Source: Anisakis pegreffii
Lineage: Eukaryota; Nematoda; Chromadorea; Rhabditida; Anisakidae
Reading direction: 5' to 3'
NCBI GenBank assembly: GCA_035041965.1
Contig: JAPYMA010000065.1
Coordinates: forward strand, 186,001-250,000
DNA: 64,000 nucleotides
The notes beneath the pieces were generated by a model. That model did no database searches. It saw nothing but the letters and a program-made list of their open reading frames with translations, and was not told the origin of the DNA. The position numbers and the translations under genes are program-made. Below, in pieces: positions 40,477-53,243 of this stretch; the first letter of the stretch is position 1; each line of letters opens with the position of its first letter.

Positions 40477-43261
40477 TTAATAGAAAGTCAGTTGTACTGT
40501 TTTGTCGATGCCAAATTTTTGTTTGTGTTCATCGAATAATTTCCGCAGCTCCTCACGATACACCTCATGTAAACGATCCACATCTTCCTGCGTTGGATTC
40601 AGCTTTTTCTCAACCGCTATCGGCGTTCCAACTGGAATTTTTCATTCGTTTAACCTTGAAATCATCCATTCTATGCTTGCCGTTTTTAATAGTTGAGAAT
40701 TTTCCACTCACAATCAGATGGTGGAATCATCTTTTGATAGATAATTCAGGACTGTGAATTGGTATCCACCTGGAATTGCTAAAATGTGTTGCGTATTATC
40801 TCGTCGATGTTCGAATTCAATTTATGCAAAATTTCATCAGCTCTTATGAAAAGTAGTGAGTGAGAGCATTGAAGTGGCCTAATATTACTCACCAACTGTA
40901 TGGATCGGTGTTCTGAACGGTAGAATACCGAATGTGTAGTTGAACATGCCTCGACCACAGAAGATTGGCGGGCTGAAGCCTGCATAGCGACGGAACACGA
41001 CCTAAACACATCTTTATGTGAAGTGGTGCTATAGACGGCACTCAAAATATGGGGCATTTGATTCGAAGGTGTTGTATAGACATATTCAGTGCGATGCTTC
41101 AGAGCTCATGGCTTAAAGAATACTTCCAATAGGCTGCAGCTGGTGCTGTCGGTAGACATTACAATTTGAATAAGGATTTATTTTATAAAAAGTAAGATTT
41201 GTTACTCAAGTACAGATCTTATTTTATTTCACTTAAGTAATAGACTTGAGTGAAATTCGGAATCCTCAAATTCCGGATCGGTTCCCCATTGAGCCGTATA
41301 CCTTCTATTTGCAACATTGCTGATAGAGTGAAAAATGTTAGTAGGTCTAGTCTAAACATAACTGTATACAAACATTCCAACTAGGATGTCAAGGAGTAAT
41401 CACGCTCTTCTCCCAATAGCAAAATCCTCAGTAAACACTTCTACGAACAAATTCCTCGGCCATTGGCTTAACGTGTCCTTCCACTTCGGTGTACTAACCT
41501 GTATTTTCCGCAGAATTGTTCCACGTTTGTTCGAAATTTGGCTAAACGTACTGTTCTCTCCAAAATGATAAACTGGTACTAAATGTGCTCTGAAATATTT
41601 GAATTGGTTGATAATTAATATTTGTTGCTTGCCTTATAAAAAAACAATCCGCTTAATGGAGCTGTTGAAAGTGAATATGAGATTCGTGTTTATTAAGCAA
41701 GTCGTAGCAAATTTCAACGTGCCCGGTCTCGAGTGCAAGCGCGATGAAACCCTTTCGCCTCATCAGTAGCAAATCGTAGCAGTCCGAATGCGCATCTAGT
41801 GCTTCTTCAGCACCACCCAACACGATCGCAACGCCCACACCACCGTTACTATTATTCAGAACATGCGTAATACTTGATCGTGAACACGCAATCATTCCTG
41901 TCGAAAACAATTCAGATCATATCTGATTTTTACCGTAATCTTGCTCTGCATCCGTCCCTTTCAGTTGTCCGAAGAGGCCATTATTCTCATTTTCCGAAAA
42001 ACTCTTGCGAGTGATGAGCTTACTTACATGAAACTATGTGATTTATTCAAATTCATCAGTTCGCTTCCCAAATCGCGACAAAAATTTCCTCAGAAAGGAA
42101 CTTTCCCTCATTATGTGAATCTCTTTTTTTCTATCCGAATCGAATAATATTGGCAAAAGCAAAAACAGAAAGTCTCTATTGGTCACATCTGGTGGGATAG
42201 CGTATGTGAACTTTTTCGGAGGCATCTGATGGCCATAATTCATTCATATTTGGAGTGCAGATTAATGGAGAGGAATATCTGAGATCAATTTGATGAATTA
42301 ACAAGAACCTGATGTAAGTAAGCATTCGCGTCTGAAAGGGAACCAAAACTGTCCGTTGAGCGCAGCTAAGTATGTTTTCAGTCCGGGAAAAGCGTCCCAA
42401 AATCCGGTTCCGTTTGTACAAAATGATGTGTAGGCGCCTATACTCATGATACCATGTGGATGAGACCTCAAAACACATAGACACTAACTCCTGTTATTTC
42501 TCATTATTTTGTCGGAAAATTTGAGTTTAAAAAACTCGAGATGTTATGGGAATACGGCAGTATTATAGTTTATTCTTTGGGTGGTTTGGTCACTTCGTAC
42601 ATACCCAAAAATATAGTTGTGCTGAGGAGGTAGTTCAGCTGTTTTCACGAGATTTATCGGGAAATAATCGGCCAAGTAACGCCAGTTGATGCCATTCCGA
42701 ATGAAACTCAGTGGCCTTGCACCACGTTCTGGTGTTCGAAAATCATACACGAACCATATGAAATATAAGGCTGTGATCCACCTGTAAAAAAAGAACTTTA
42801 AGTGTTCTTGAAACGTAGATAACATCAATTTGATTATTTCGTCAAAGAGCATTCAGTATTTCTTCAAACAGAATTTTTTTATAGTGGAGCGAAATCGATA
42901 CTTTGGTTGTTGGAGACAAATCTTATCAGTCGAAATCAATTACATTGAGTAAATCAATTAGGTTTATTCGTGGACTACACATCTTGAACGGCTGATTGCA
43001 TTGTACTACTTAGTAAAACAATGACTATTTCAGTAGTTTAGAACATTATCAGAAATATGGCATCATTGAGTTTCTTTCAAAGCTAAAGAAAGAAGAGGAT
43101 CTCAATAGAACTTACCAAAAAGAAGTGAGTAAAAGGTAAACAGCAAGGAATATCGAGAGCGGCGGTGCGATTAGAAAGAAGAACACGTAGTATGCAGCTG
43201 CTAACGTTTGCAGTCGTCTTTCTAGAGGAATATTTAACGGTGCAAACTTGATTACGGCCAT
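40477..43261 (-). CDS. DGAT2-family acyltransferase (diacylglycerol/monoacylglycerol O-acyltransferase)
   Basis: ER membrane enzyme making triacylglycerol from acyl-CoA. Seven exons (43261-43116, 42781-42605, 42466-42309, 41897-41723, 41589-41499, 41001-40893, 40631-40477) close in frame to 336 residues. Family marks in order: APLNIPLERRLQTLAAA with a hydrophobic hairpin, TPERGARPLSF, NYIFGSHPHGIMSIGAY (active-site HPHG), SITHVLNN, GGAEEALDAH, RRKGFIALALETGAHLVPVY, FGENS, PIFCGRGMF, LPFRTPIHTVVGTPI, NPTQEDVDRLH and a C-terminal KLFDEHKQKFGI. Tyr before HPHG is Ser here. The intron after 41723 appears to use a GC donor, and the exon at 42466 follows a GAG acceptor. A CAG 29 bases before the ATG (43293-43291) may be a trans-splice site. 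Confidence 0.95.
41226..41256. repeat. 13-base inverted repeat
   Basis: ATTTCACTTAAGT and ACTTGAGTGAAAT, one mismatch, 5-base loop, inside an intron of the DGAT2-family gene. Confidence 0.75.
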
Positions 43262-45048
43262 TCAGGAAGGGAATGAATGCTTATTTTAGACTGAAACGTT
43301 ACATGCATACAATTAGTTCATGAATTGATTCAAATGAATTCTGCATCTGCAGTCATGTATCACGTCGAAAATGTCCGAACGCTTTTCAAATATCACTAAG
43401 CATAACAATAATGTAACATAACATAACTCTTCCAATAAGATAAGTCAATGAGTTGAAATGATCACGAGGTGACTGACGCATTTGCATCACTCTTATAAAA
43501 TAAATTTCGAGATATCGGACACGAAGAAATTGTCAATATTCGAGTCAGTAAGAAAGATCAGTGGCTGATCATCCATCCAGCTTTGAATCGAGACACTGAT
43601 GAAGAAAGAAACATGTGCGATCAATGAAAGCAACAAGCACCCGAATGTACCAAACAGCACTCACAATCAGTGCCGATCAAAGAGCTAGATGTGCACGCAG
43701 ATGTGTGTTCGTGTTGTTCATTGCTATTCGATAGTGTTTGCACTAGTATTATGTAGTATGATATCGTCAAAAAATCACCAGCTCGAGATCGTTAACAAAC
43801 TGTTATCAGTTGATCAATGTAGTTCGACACTACGGGATCATTTCCACAAGAGACTGACCATTCAATTCACCTTCTTTCTGAGAGAATGTAACTGATAAGA
43901 TATCTGATTTATTAGATAACTTATTGATAATCTAGCGAACTAAATCCACTTCAGCTTGCAATATATCTAACAAATGTTTGCATATAGATTACATTACACA
44001 CCAGCCTCGTCCTCAACGTCTGGTTTAACACTAACAACTAACTGTTATATGACAGTGTAAAAAACTACCAAGTCATAGAACCTTTCTTCCATTCATATCA
44101 GTGATCGACAGCATTCGAAATAAGTGCAACCCATCAAACTGTATCATACCCGCTAATAATCCGATCAAATTTCCCTAAGGATGATTATGTCACAAAGAAT
44201 GCATTGATTAACTGCATTGATCACATCTATTATCAACATTATCTGCTCTTGATGAATATCGCATGTACATTTTATTCATTTATCACGTTTCTGCATCCAT
44301 AGCGATTGTTTCGGGTGTCTCATACACATCTGTCTGCTTGCAATCTTCTGCATTCATCTGATCGCTTGAGTGTTCGATGGTATCATGATTAGGCACTGAT
44401 AATGAATTTGTCTGTTTAGCGCCAGTCACGAACAAACCTCACAAAATAAACAGAAAGTAATCTAAGTAACTAAAGAACGAGCAGAAGACAGCACTAACAG
44501 ACTGTCTGAAGTGGATAAGCTTGTATTGGTACATTGTTTGAACAGACTGTTCATTACTGTTCTACCTCACGATGAATATTTTATGTGAGAATGGTCTATA
44601 AATAAATAAAAGAGTAGCGCACTGAACTCTGATTCCTAAAACTACGAACACTCACATTAGTAATCGAATGCGATGAATTCAATTGATCTGACCGCACCGT
44701 CATTCTGAGCTGACAAATCAGAAAACGTTATCCTCTCTTAGCACCACTAACTTATCATCATTCTGCACTTTCGTACCGAGGCTATTGATGAATTTGTATG
44801 CTTATTACCAATTGCTCTGGTACCTAACTTTGCACTGTTTACATGATCTATTCAGTACAGTGACATTTGGTAGTGCATACGAAAAGTTTAAATTCAATGT
44901 GATATGTCATCTTGTATGATGCATTAGGTGTTCAACAACATACATATAGTATACAGTTTAATGATAAGGTATAGAATTTGCAGAATAACAGACACAATGA
45001 ACTGGTTGTTATTCGGTTGTTGCTTGGTTTCGAGGAATGTCCACCGAG
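43262..45048. other. Intergenic spacer
   Basis: Upstream of the acyltransferase and downstream of the BPI-like gene. No exon chain found. A small open frame at 43689-43895 (+) begins with a leader-like segment but lacks splice support. Confidence 0.4.
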
Positions 45049-48000
45049 CTAAACATCAACTCCAAAAACTATAAACGGATTTCGGACAGTTGATGTTGCA
45101 TTCTTCGCCAATATATTCACTGCACTCGGTAGAGGAACCGTCAGATATGTGGATACAACTGAACTCCAATGGTGCCGTAATTGGCGATCGAACGCCTCGA
45201 GAAGGTTTTCAGGTAAGAAATTCAAACTTGATGAACGCAGCACGTTGAAAAACAATTGTGGGCGATGACTGAAATTATGAAGAGAGTTTCAATGAAGTTG
45301 TGTTCATCTCGGCAAACCAGTAGGTCTGTGGCCATGTTTTCATACCACATTCTCTCGTTTTTTTACAAAGGCAAAAACGAGCTTCAGTTCATGAGCAAGT
45401 TGGTTATGTGATGAAGAGAATGGGCGAGAAATTGCTCTGGTGAACAGCCAGCACGAGTTCCGAACGAAACTATTGCGACATTTTGCTGCTTTTCGAGCAA
45501 TGTTTCCAAGCAACTAAAAACGAAGTGTAAACAAACCTGTAAAGTATTCTCAACAATAAACTGATAGTGAATGTTCCATTAAAAATCGTACTATCGTTTG
45601 CATTATCGATCACAATGAAATAGTTCTCGATCATCAAATTGATACTTTCATTACGTAGAATTATTTTCGGATTATTTATACATACCACACTCATATTGTA
45701 TTGCGCAGAATCATCCGTAAGTAGTCTAAAGCAAGAACAATTGTCTTGCTGCTTCTTGAAAAATGCATTCTTGAAATATCAACTTGTAAGAAGATCGATC
45801 AGATTTCGAGCGCTCAACTACATTTGGTATGAACACCGCCTAAGGCCAGTTCCTAACTGAACATGACTATTGGATTACAAACACTCTCAGCAATCGTAAC
45901 ATCAGGAATCAGTCCAATTATTTCTGAGACAGAAATGTGAACTCAATTTGATACTACCTCACGGAAAAGCAAAATGTTGAACCTATGATAAACAACACTG
46001 AAAAACGAACTTATTGAAAATAGCTTCTTGATGAATTGTTGAGAGTATCTCATCGACCAGCTGTGGCCAAATCAAGTATGTGACATCGTAAGGGTAGTGT
46101 TCCAACAAAACGAGCTGATCACTCGGAATACTATCGTTTTGCACGATACCGTAATGATACGTTGTTAAATCACCTTCATATGACAAGACGGGTTTTGACG
46201 ACAATAAATTATTGAGAATCGCATCTGAAATCAAACTGATTTTGGGCAAGCAACTCACTGCAACCATTCAACAATTTTGCACTAAGCTCATGCCATTCAG
46301 CTACTTTTCATGATCATAAAAATGGCAAAAGCACTGTTAAGGCAATTATTGCAAATGATTGTAGCAATCTCATCAATCTGATCTGACAGTCGTGTTAATC
46401 GATGAGATCTGTTGAACAACATGCTCGGCAAACTGACCAGTTTTAAGTGAATGTTGCAAGAACAGAGAGTCAACGCCATTCCTCAAGAACGCATCAAACG
46501 CCTTTGTAACCTCGTCACAAATTGCTCTCTCCAATTCACTGCGAAGTATACGTCGCATAAAAGCACTCACAAGACTGGATAAACGTTCTGCTCGACCTAT
46601 CGCGAATGGAAAACTGCCATAACTCAACGAACTGCAAAATTGAATTGAATGTATTGTCGGCTAAATAAACCATCTGTATTTTTATTACAGGTGGGTTCGG
46701 ATGATAGAAGATACACTGGAAGTCGTTGAAGAGTGTCAAAATCAATTGAACATTTTATGACCTGTTCTGCTGTATTGTTGATATCGAAAAAAATACGAAA
46801 TACTGTCATTTGAAATAGATATATTCTCAATTAGTAACATAAATTTGAATGGGTATTGAAATATTCGGATATCATTTCGTGAATTTTGATTGCATCGCAA
46901 AATTTTTGCAAATTTGATCGATTGGAGATATGATTTTTAAAGTTGACCAGCCCAAATCGGTGTTGATGAACGGTAATCCAGAAAACACTTCTGGAACAAT
47001 CGCTCCAATCGTAACATTCATATCGTCGACATCCAGTGCAAATGGACCCGAATCTGAGACAACGTAAAGAACTTTGTAGCTCCAATTGCCTTGCAGTTTC
47101 AAACTGAAACCTCTTATCTGAAAATACGAACAAGTATTAGTTAGATATGTCAATAGGATGTATGACACTGAAAAGCGATAATATTTTCAAGCCAAAGAAT
47201 CTTCAGTGCATTGATCGTTGTCAGTTCCTCTTATGTCCACGGAGGGAAACTTGAAAGCAGATTTCTAGCAGGAACGTTTGGAAGTGGTAATCTTAGTTTG
47301 ACTGACTCAAGAGGATAAAATCGAAGCAAATAGATGAAATCACTTGTGCCCTTTCAGCTTATTTAGTTCATGAAGAGACACCCTCGTCGCCAGTCTAATC
47401 AGACGCACATTAATGCAGATCTTGTTGAACCGAGCTGACTCACAATTCAGAGCTATTCAAGGAAATTGGTGCCCTATTATGCAAAACACTCACCTCAACA
47501 TAATGACCATCTGATCGATGTTCTAATAATGCACTCTTCAGCGCGATAAATTTGGTGCGTACATTGCTGGCTTGCACTGCTCCGGTTCGAAGTTTCTGCT
47601 GAATCTGTCCATGAGCAAAACTGTCTTGCATTTGGAATATAATCCATTCTGAAAGGCCTTCGAAGCATTTGTTGAGAAGACGATGATGCACCTGTAATGG
47701 GGGCATAGTAAAAGGAGACATTATCATCCGCGAACACATCCACAACGAATTCATTCATCGAATTCAGCCATTGATTTCGCAGAATTGCCTTTACTGCATT
47801 GCATGAACTCGTTTAAAATGTTTCATCATGCAATTAGAACTTGACTGCGCTGATCAACATGAAGCAATTCTCTAAATATTTGCTTCCGGGCAGCTTCAAC
47901 AGGAATAGAAACCGCCCGTTTTACAGATATGATTCGATAGTAGCTTTAAAGCAAAACACAATCTTCAGAAGATTCGCGTATGAGACGATTCATTTGAAAG

Positions 48001-48098
48001 AAATCGATGAAAGATACCTGAACTATAAGATTTTGTGAGTACGTATGTTGCAGAAGAATAAAAATTAAGAGTATAAGGTTCATTTGGATCAACAACAT
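45049..48098 (-). CDS. BPI/LBP/CETP-family lipid-binding protein
   Basis: Secreted two-domain lipid or LPS-binding fold. Seven exons (48098-48018, 47691-47494, 47117-46948, 46631-46438, 46224-46011, 45725-45537, 45268-45049) close in frame to 421 residues. The leader is MNLILLIFILLQHTYS. The first domain has HYVEIRGFSLKLQGNWSYK, the strand set GPFALDVDDMNVTI and the expected cysteine pair, one in TDLGC and one in ELERAICDEV. The C-terminal half has GTFTISLLLRIL, LPENLLEAF and the closing pattern LTVPLPSAVNIL ... NPFIVFGVDV. Whether it acts in immunity or lipid transport cannot be told from sequence. The start could also be the ATG at 48083. Confidence 0.88.
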
Positions 48099-49201
48099 TG
48101 AACAGTTGCTTTGATCTGAGTGTGTTGAGAGATAGAACATTGCATCACAATTCCAATTTTTACGCAATTGTGAGCCACCTTTCAAAAGCGTTTCCCATAA
48201 TTCAAAAGGGTATCCATCCGCAAGAGTCGACTAAACATCTAAGAATATCTAATTTTTGTTCGAAATACTCAAAGCATATTTTAATTCACTCTCACAATGC
48301 AGCTCTCTCAAAATCAGCTATTTTTGCAACTATTTTGATTCATTGTTGGTCCTTCAATTGTGAACAACTGATATTCATTAGTCATTTTCATATAAGTCAA
48401 GGATTTTCGAACAATTTTGAATCAATGATAATCTTTGTCCGCAAATACTGCACCTGTCGGGTATTGGCATCTCTAAGTTCTTAGCTGGCACGGTCACGAT
48501 CCTGATCTTTCGATTAGTTAATCCGATTTTGATAGATTATTTGAGATTCGCAGGTGGCAAGCATGATGAATGCATGTATGATGCGTTCACACAGTTCATT
48601 AACGAATGAAATTGATAGCAATTAATTTCATCTGTTCATAACAGGAAAATACACAGCTGATTACAGATGTGTTGCAGTCATACGCCCATCAAATTGTCGG
48701 AAAATCAAATTTACAAATTATATCGTTGACGACAGATGATGTATCTTGTGCTGTGCGCACAAATCGTGGTCATTTCGTAATTCTATTGCCGACGCATGAT
48801 TTCATTGTTGTATGTTCGTGATGTTGATCGCAAAGAATACACACAGCTGGTCGTATCGAATCAGTATACGACGATCAGTGGTTAGTGCTGACCAGTGGTG
48901 TCTTTCCCTTGCGTTAATTCCTTCTATCCACCGAACAGGTCGCATCAACCATCCGATAGTGCTCCATTTGGGTGACTAACCGTTCAGCATCACTTCAGTT
49001 GGATTTCCCGATTGACTCCCTCCGCTTTCCCGACTCCTTTCTACTCCCCAATCCAACAACGATAAGAGGTTGTTGATTGTTTTAGTCATTTAGTCATTAT
49101 TGTTTTTGTGGTCGTATTTGTCGATATTCTGCTTATTGTCAGTTCAGAGATTTATTCATCATCGCTTTAGGTTCAGTCGATTCAATTGCTGTCTGCCGAT
49201 C
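48099..49201. other. Divergent intergenic region
   Basis: Probably holds promoters for the minus-strand BPI-like gene and the plus-strand secreted-protein gene. A TTTAG acceptor about 34 bases before the ATG at 49202 may be a trans-splice site. Nothing else recognised. Confidence 0.4.
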
Positions 49202-52200
49202 ATGACTCATCAGTTGCATGTGAAATCAGCTATTTTTTGGCTGTCAACTTTATTCATTGCAATCAATTCACAGGTAGATTTCATATGCCCTTTAGCAAAT
49301 CGATCTTCACTAAGTAACTTTTCTCTTTCTCAACCGTATGACTGTCAAATAATTATGATGCAATTCATTACTACCTCACCTCATTCAATCTCCCCAACCG
49401 CTTTCACTACAATCTGTCGGAATCTAAGAAAATTCAGATAGCTCGCAATCGAAGTCGCGTGAATGTTTCCCTCGCACATGAACACTCATTTATTGCACTA
49501 AATCTCTAAACCTCCAATCACAACCAGTGAACTTTCACTATCATTGCAAACAAAACCGAAAAAACAATTGACATTATTGGATCATCGCTAAAACAGTGAC
49601 CTAATAATTTGTCATTTATCGAATGATCGATAGGTGCAAAGAAGAAAACGATGTTTGTTTGAAAATGAATATGCAAAAAAAAAAAACATTCTCTGTGTTA
49701 TCCACAAACATGCGCCGAACATTAAAGTGAGTCGTTTATGTGGTGAGAACAGCGAGAACAACAATTAAAACTTTATTGGGTCAGTGCATCCGAAAACGTT
49801 TTGAGAACTTTCATTAGATTACGCAAAATCGTTCAAAATACACCATTCATATCGCCGCACACAACAATCGTTATTGATTCATCGTGTTTTCGTTGATTTA
49901 TCCACGCCCAATATATCGAATTTGAAATCATCCGAAATGCGACCAACGATAAACTTGATAGGGATTATTCATTCGGATTTGATGCGTACACATATATTCT
50001 CGACAGTTTTGTCATGATATTGAAAAAGTAGCAAATTCATAACAGAAGTCAAACAGTGATTACGAATTGCTTAATAAAACGATGAAATTTGTGGCATGTT
50101 TCCGCACATTGATCTGTATCAAATGATAAAAGTAATTCATTTCGTAGAATATACCGTTTCTGGAGTTATTATCAAGTCCGAAAATCGGTCAGCTAACCGA
50201 AATGGCCACTCGATTAGCGGCGACAGCTGCTCGACAAACACTTGCAGCAAACAGAGATGCACTGTTCGTTAATTGATACTTGTGAGGGTGTTGTTACCAT
50301 CATTTCAGTTCATTGTTGTTTTATCACTGAAAATCGCTTACCGAAAAATTTGGGAAGCAACAAATTAGAACTTTCAAAATTAAAACTAAGATTTGGAAGG
50401 AAATACAAATCTGATTCCGTTGAAGAATATGGAATCACTTTCTGACATTCCATTGTACCTCATAATCATTTGATCGGAGTGATTTTGACTTGAACAAATT
50501 AACTTGTCCACGTTGAATTCGATCTAAAGATCAATGCAATAAGGAACCAACCACATCATTGACTAGCTCAACGAAAAGGATTCATTTGAGTTGACTTCAG
50601 CTAATGACTCAATCGTTCACTTGTCTTCGATAGATTGTCATCGGGTCGATATAAAGAGAGTGGTATTTCAATTGAACAGAGTGAAAATTTTGCAGTGAAA
50701 GACCTGGACGACCTGAAGTCGGTCCGATTTCACTGGACGCTCGTCCGTCTGAGATCATCGGACAATCGCTTACGAATGCCGTTTCACCAACCATCTCGAA
50801 ACTTATCGATCAAACCGATACCCTCAATCGGCTGCACCCACTCTATAACGCCAATCTTTCACCGAACCCAAATGCTCCTGTATCATCGGAGAACATTACT
50901 CCCATTTCATCAAATCAACCCGACAATCAGCAATTTGTTTCACCCGATCTGAGCGTTGCACCACAAAAACCAACGCCGAATTGGCTGGGCAATCTTGACA
51001 ACGATCTGACTCGAAATTCAATCATTCGATTAACCGAAGCATTCCTCGGTTCCCAGGGCTCATCAAAGCAGCCAACATCAAATCTTGCTTTTGGTTCCAA
51101 GCAGTTTCAAGCGGATAATTTCAAGCATCCAAACACGAACGGCGACTTGTTCCCAACAATTCAACAGTTAGCACCTGGTGCAAGCAGCAATTTCGGTATA
51201 CCGAAAGGCGAAGGCAAGATCTTTCCATTTAACATTGTTGAATTCTTCTCAAATTCACTAACGACGAAATGGGTTAGTTCAATATTACAGACGATAACGA
51301 CACTTATTCATCAGATTATTGTCCTCAGCCTGAAGCATTCGGTTGTTGAATGAACGTTCACTAAATTTTCATCCTGCAAATGCCTTTTGATCGACTTAGA
51401 TTTTATGACCGGAGTGGGTCAGTCCTCTAAGAGACAATTCAATTATCGCGTGTAGTAGTCAACGGAAGTGATTTTAGGTTGTGTGCCGTTTTTGAGCGAA
51501 TTTATGCAAGTTCTCTACGGTAATTGCGTTAAAGAGTCAGACGCTAAGACGTGGGACTTATGGGGCGGACAAATCTTTGATGCCTTACGAGGAGGAAAAA
51601 TGGATCTGCTCAAAGCATCGTAAGTTTTTAACTCCTCTGTAAATACCACCAAAATATTTGAATATGGAATGTGTCCAAATAGTTACATTCGTCGAAAATC
51701 ACTTTGTGCAATTGTTTCTCTGCTGACGATGACAACATTCTTTTGCGTTTAGAAAATGAAAGTTCACCTGCATTGTTCAACGTCAGTAAGTTTGCCATCG
51801 GGCATTTGCCCATGACAAAAAATCTGGATCGTAGCGTAGCCTTCCGCACATCAGCAATTATATTAGTGAAAGTTATCAGCGATGATGCGTTATGCAAAAC
51901 CGGTAAATGAGTCGTTAAAACGAGATTAAAGTTGGATGAAATTTATGAATGCGATTATCAAACAAGTTTGCGATTATCTGTGATGCGCTCCGATGATATT
52001 GAGTGCAAATAAATCGCGCATGCTACATACATACTCTATGTTGTTCAACGTTATCCATGTTGATTCAATGTCAAAATACATTGTTCTTGTTACAATCGTG
52101 CAGTTATATCTGAGCAAGCAATTTTAACGAACATACCTGATAAGGAATGAATTTACCGAATTTCTGCAATTTGAAACACATCAGCAAGTCAGAATAAAAC

Positions 52201-53243
52201 AGTCTATTTGAATAAATAGAACGGAATAGAACAGTCAGAACTTCGTCTATTTGAACGCGACCAGTCTATCCGGAAGCCTCAAATTGAGGGCATGGATGAG
52301 CAAAGATGTTACTGGGTGTAAGAAGAAACAGCTCTTTGATATTCTGAATCCAATTAGTTTCATGATTCCTCACTTATGTCGCTTATTATGTTGATTTCTT
52401 AATTGCTGAAGCACACAATTCGGTGCGAACTACTCGAAAAGGCAAAGAAACGAACAATTTGTGAGTGATTACCTTGAAGAGATTTATGTGAGTGGTTTGT
52501 GATAATATTTGAATCGTTCAATGTTTATTCCAGCTTGGCATTTCAGGAAGGAAACGTGTAAACGTGGTGTTGAACGACAGCAATGCGGTCAGCTACGACG
52601 AGCAATCAGTTCGTGTGATATCTTAGGCTCATTACAAGTCACTATGGAAATACAACGTGCCATGAAGAGATGTGACGAAGTTACTGGATTGTTGGATCAG
52701 GTAATCAAACCTTTTAGAATTACACTCGAATGAAATTAAGCATGTAGCAAGAACTGCCGATCAAGCAATGTGATCATCTCAAACAAAGAAACTACATTTC
52801 AATCTATACATAGAAGCGAATTTTACCCATTTATTCCCGCTTTCTCTCTGTGAATGTACAATCGAATAAACATTCTGAAGCGAAATGTTATTTGCTTCTA
52901 CGAAAAGTTATTTCAACAAGATTTGGGAATCCATTGAGACTGAAGTCATTCAAGGAGGAATATTCCAGAGTATAGTTGTGATATTTTATTGAGTTAAGAT
53001 GAAGATATCTGTTCGATAATAGAGTAACATCAGTGAAAACATATAATGAATAACTTAGTAATTGTTCTAGATTCCTCTCCATTATCAGTTTAACTTTGCT
53101 ACGCGCATTTTGAAATAGATTCAGTTTTTTTTCATGAAAGTACAGTTTGAAATTTTCAGAATCCGATGGCCGTATTGAATCAAATAAACAATGTTATAAC
53201 TGGTGAAGTGGCGCAAGGATTCCTACACAAATTCCTCGGCTAG
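49202..53243 (+). CDS. Unrecognised secreted protein with six-cysteine C-terminal module
   Basis: Supported exons: 49202-49273 (signal peptide, ending FIAINSQ), 50166-50267, 50696-51272, 51459-51619, 52547-52700 and 53160-53243 (TAG). Internal phases agree except between 50267 and 50696, where an exon of 3n+2 bases is missing. An 11-bp micro-exon at 50634-50644 with AG/GT borders would fit and give 386 residues. The large exon encodes a Ser/Pro/Asn/Gln-rich segment. The C-terminal part has cysteines spaced C-x14-C-x34-C-x8-C-x9-C-x18-C in a mainly helical context (CVPFLSEFMQVLYGNC; QQCGQLRRAISSC). I do not recognise the family. AATAAA lies at 53333-53338. The start of the fourth listed exon (51459) and the GAG acceptor at 50163-50165 are inferred from phase. 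Confidence 0.7.

Noticed and set aside
43689..43895. Short plus-strand frame with a leader-like N-terminus
   Set aside because: Isolated in a long spacer; no following exon in phase could be found.
46640..46830. Minus-strand frame reading like the BPI C-domain motif (MVYLADNTFN)
   Set aside because: It lies in the intron between the paired-cysteine exons, in the wrong order for the family. The join 46948 to 46631 is in phase without it.
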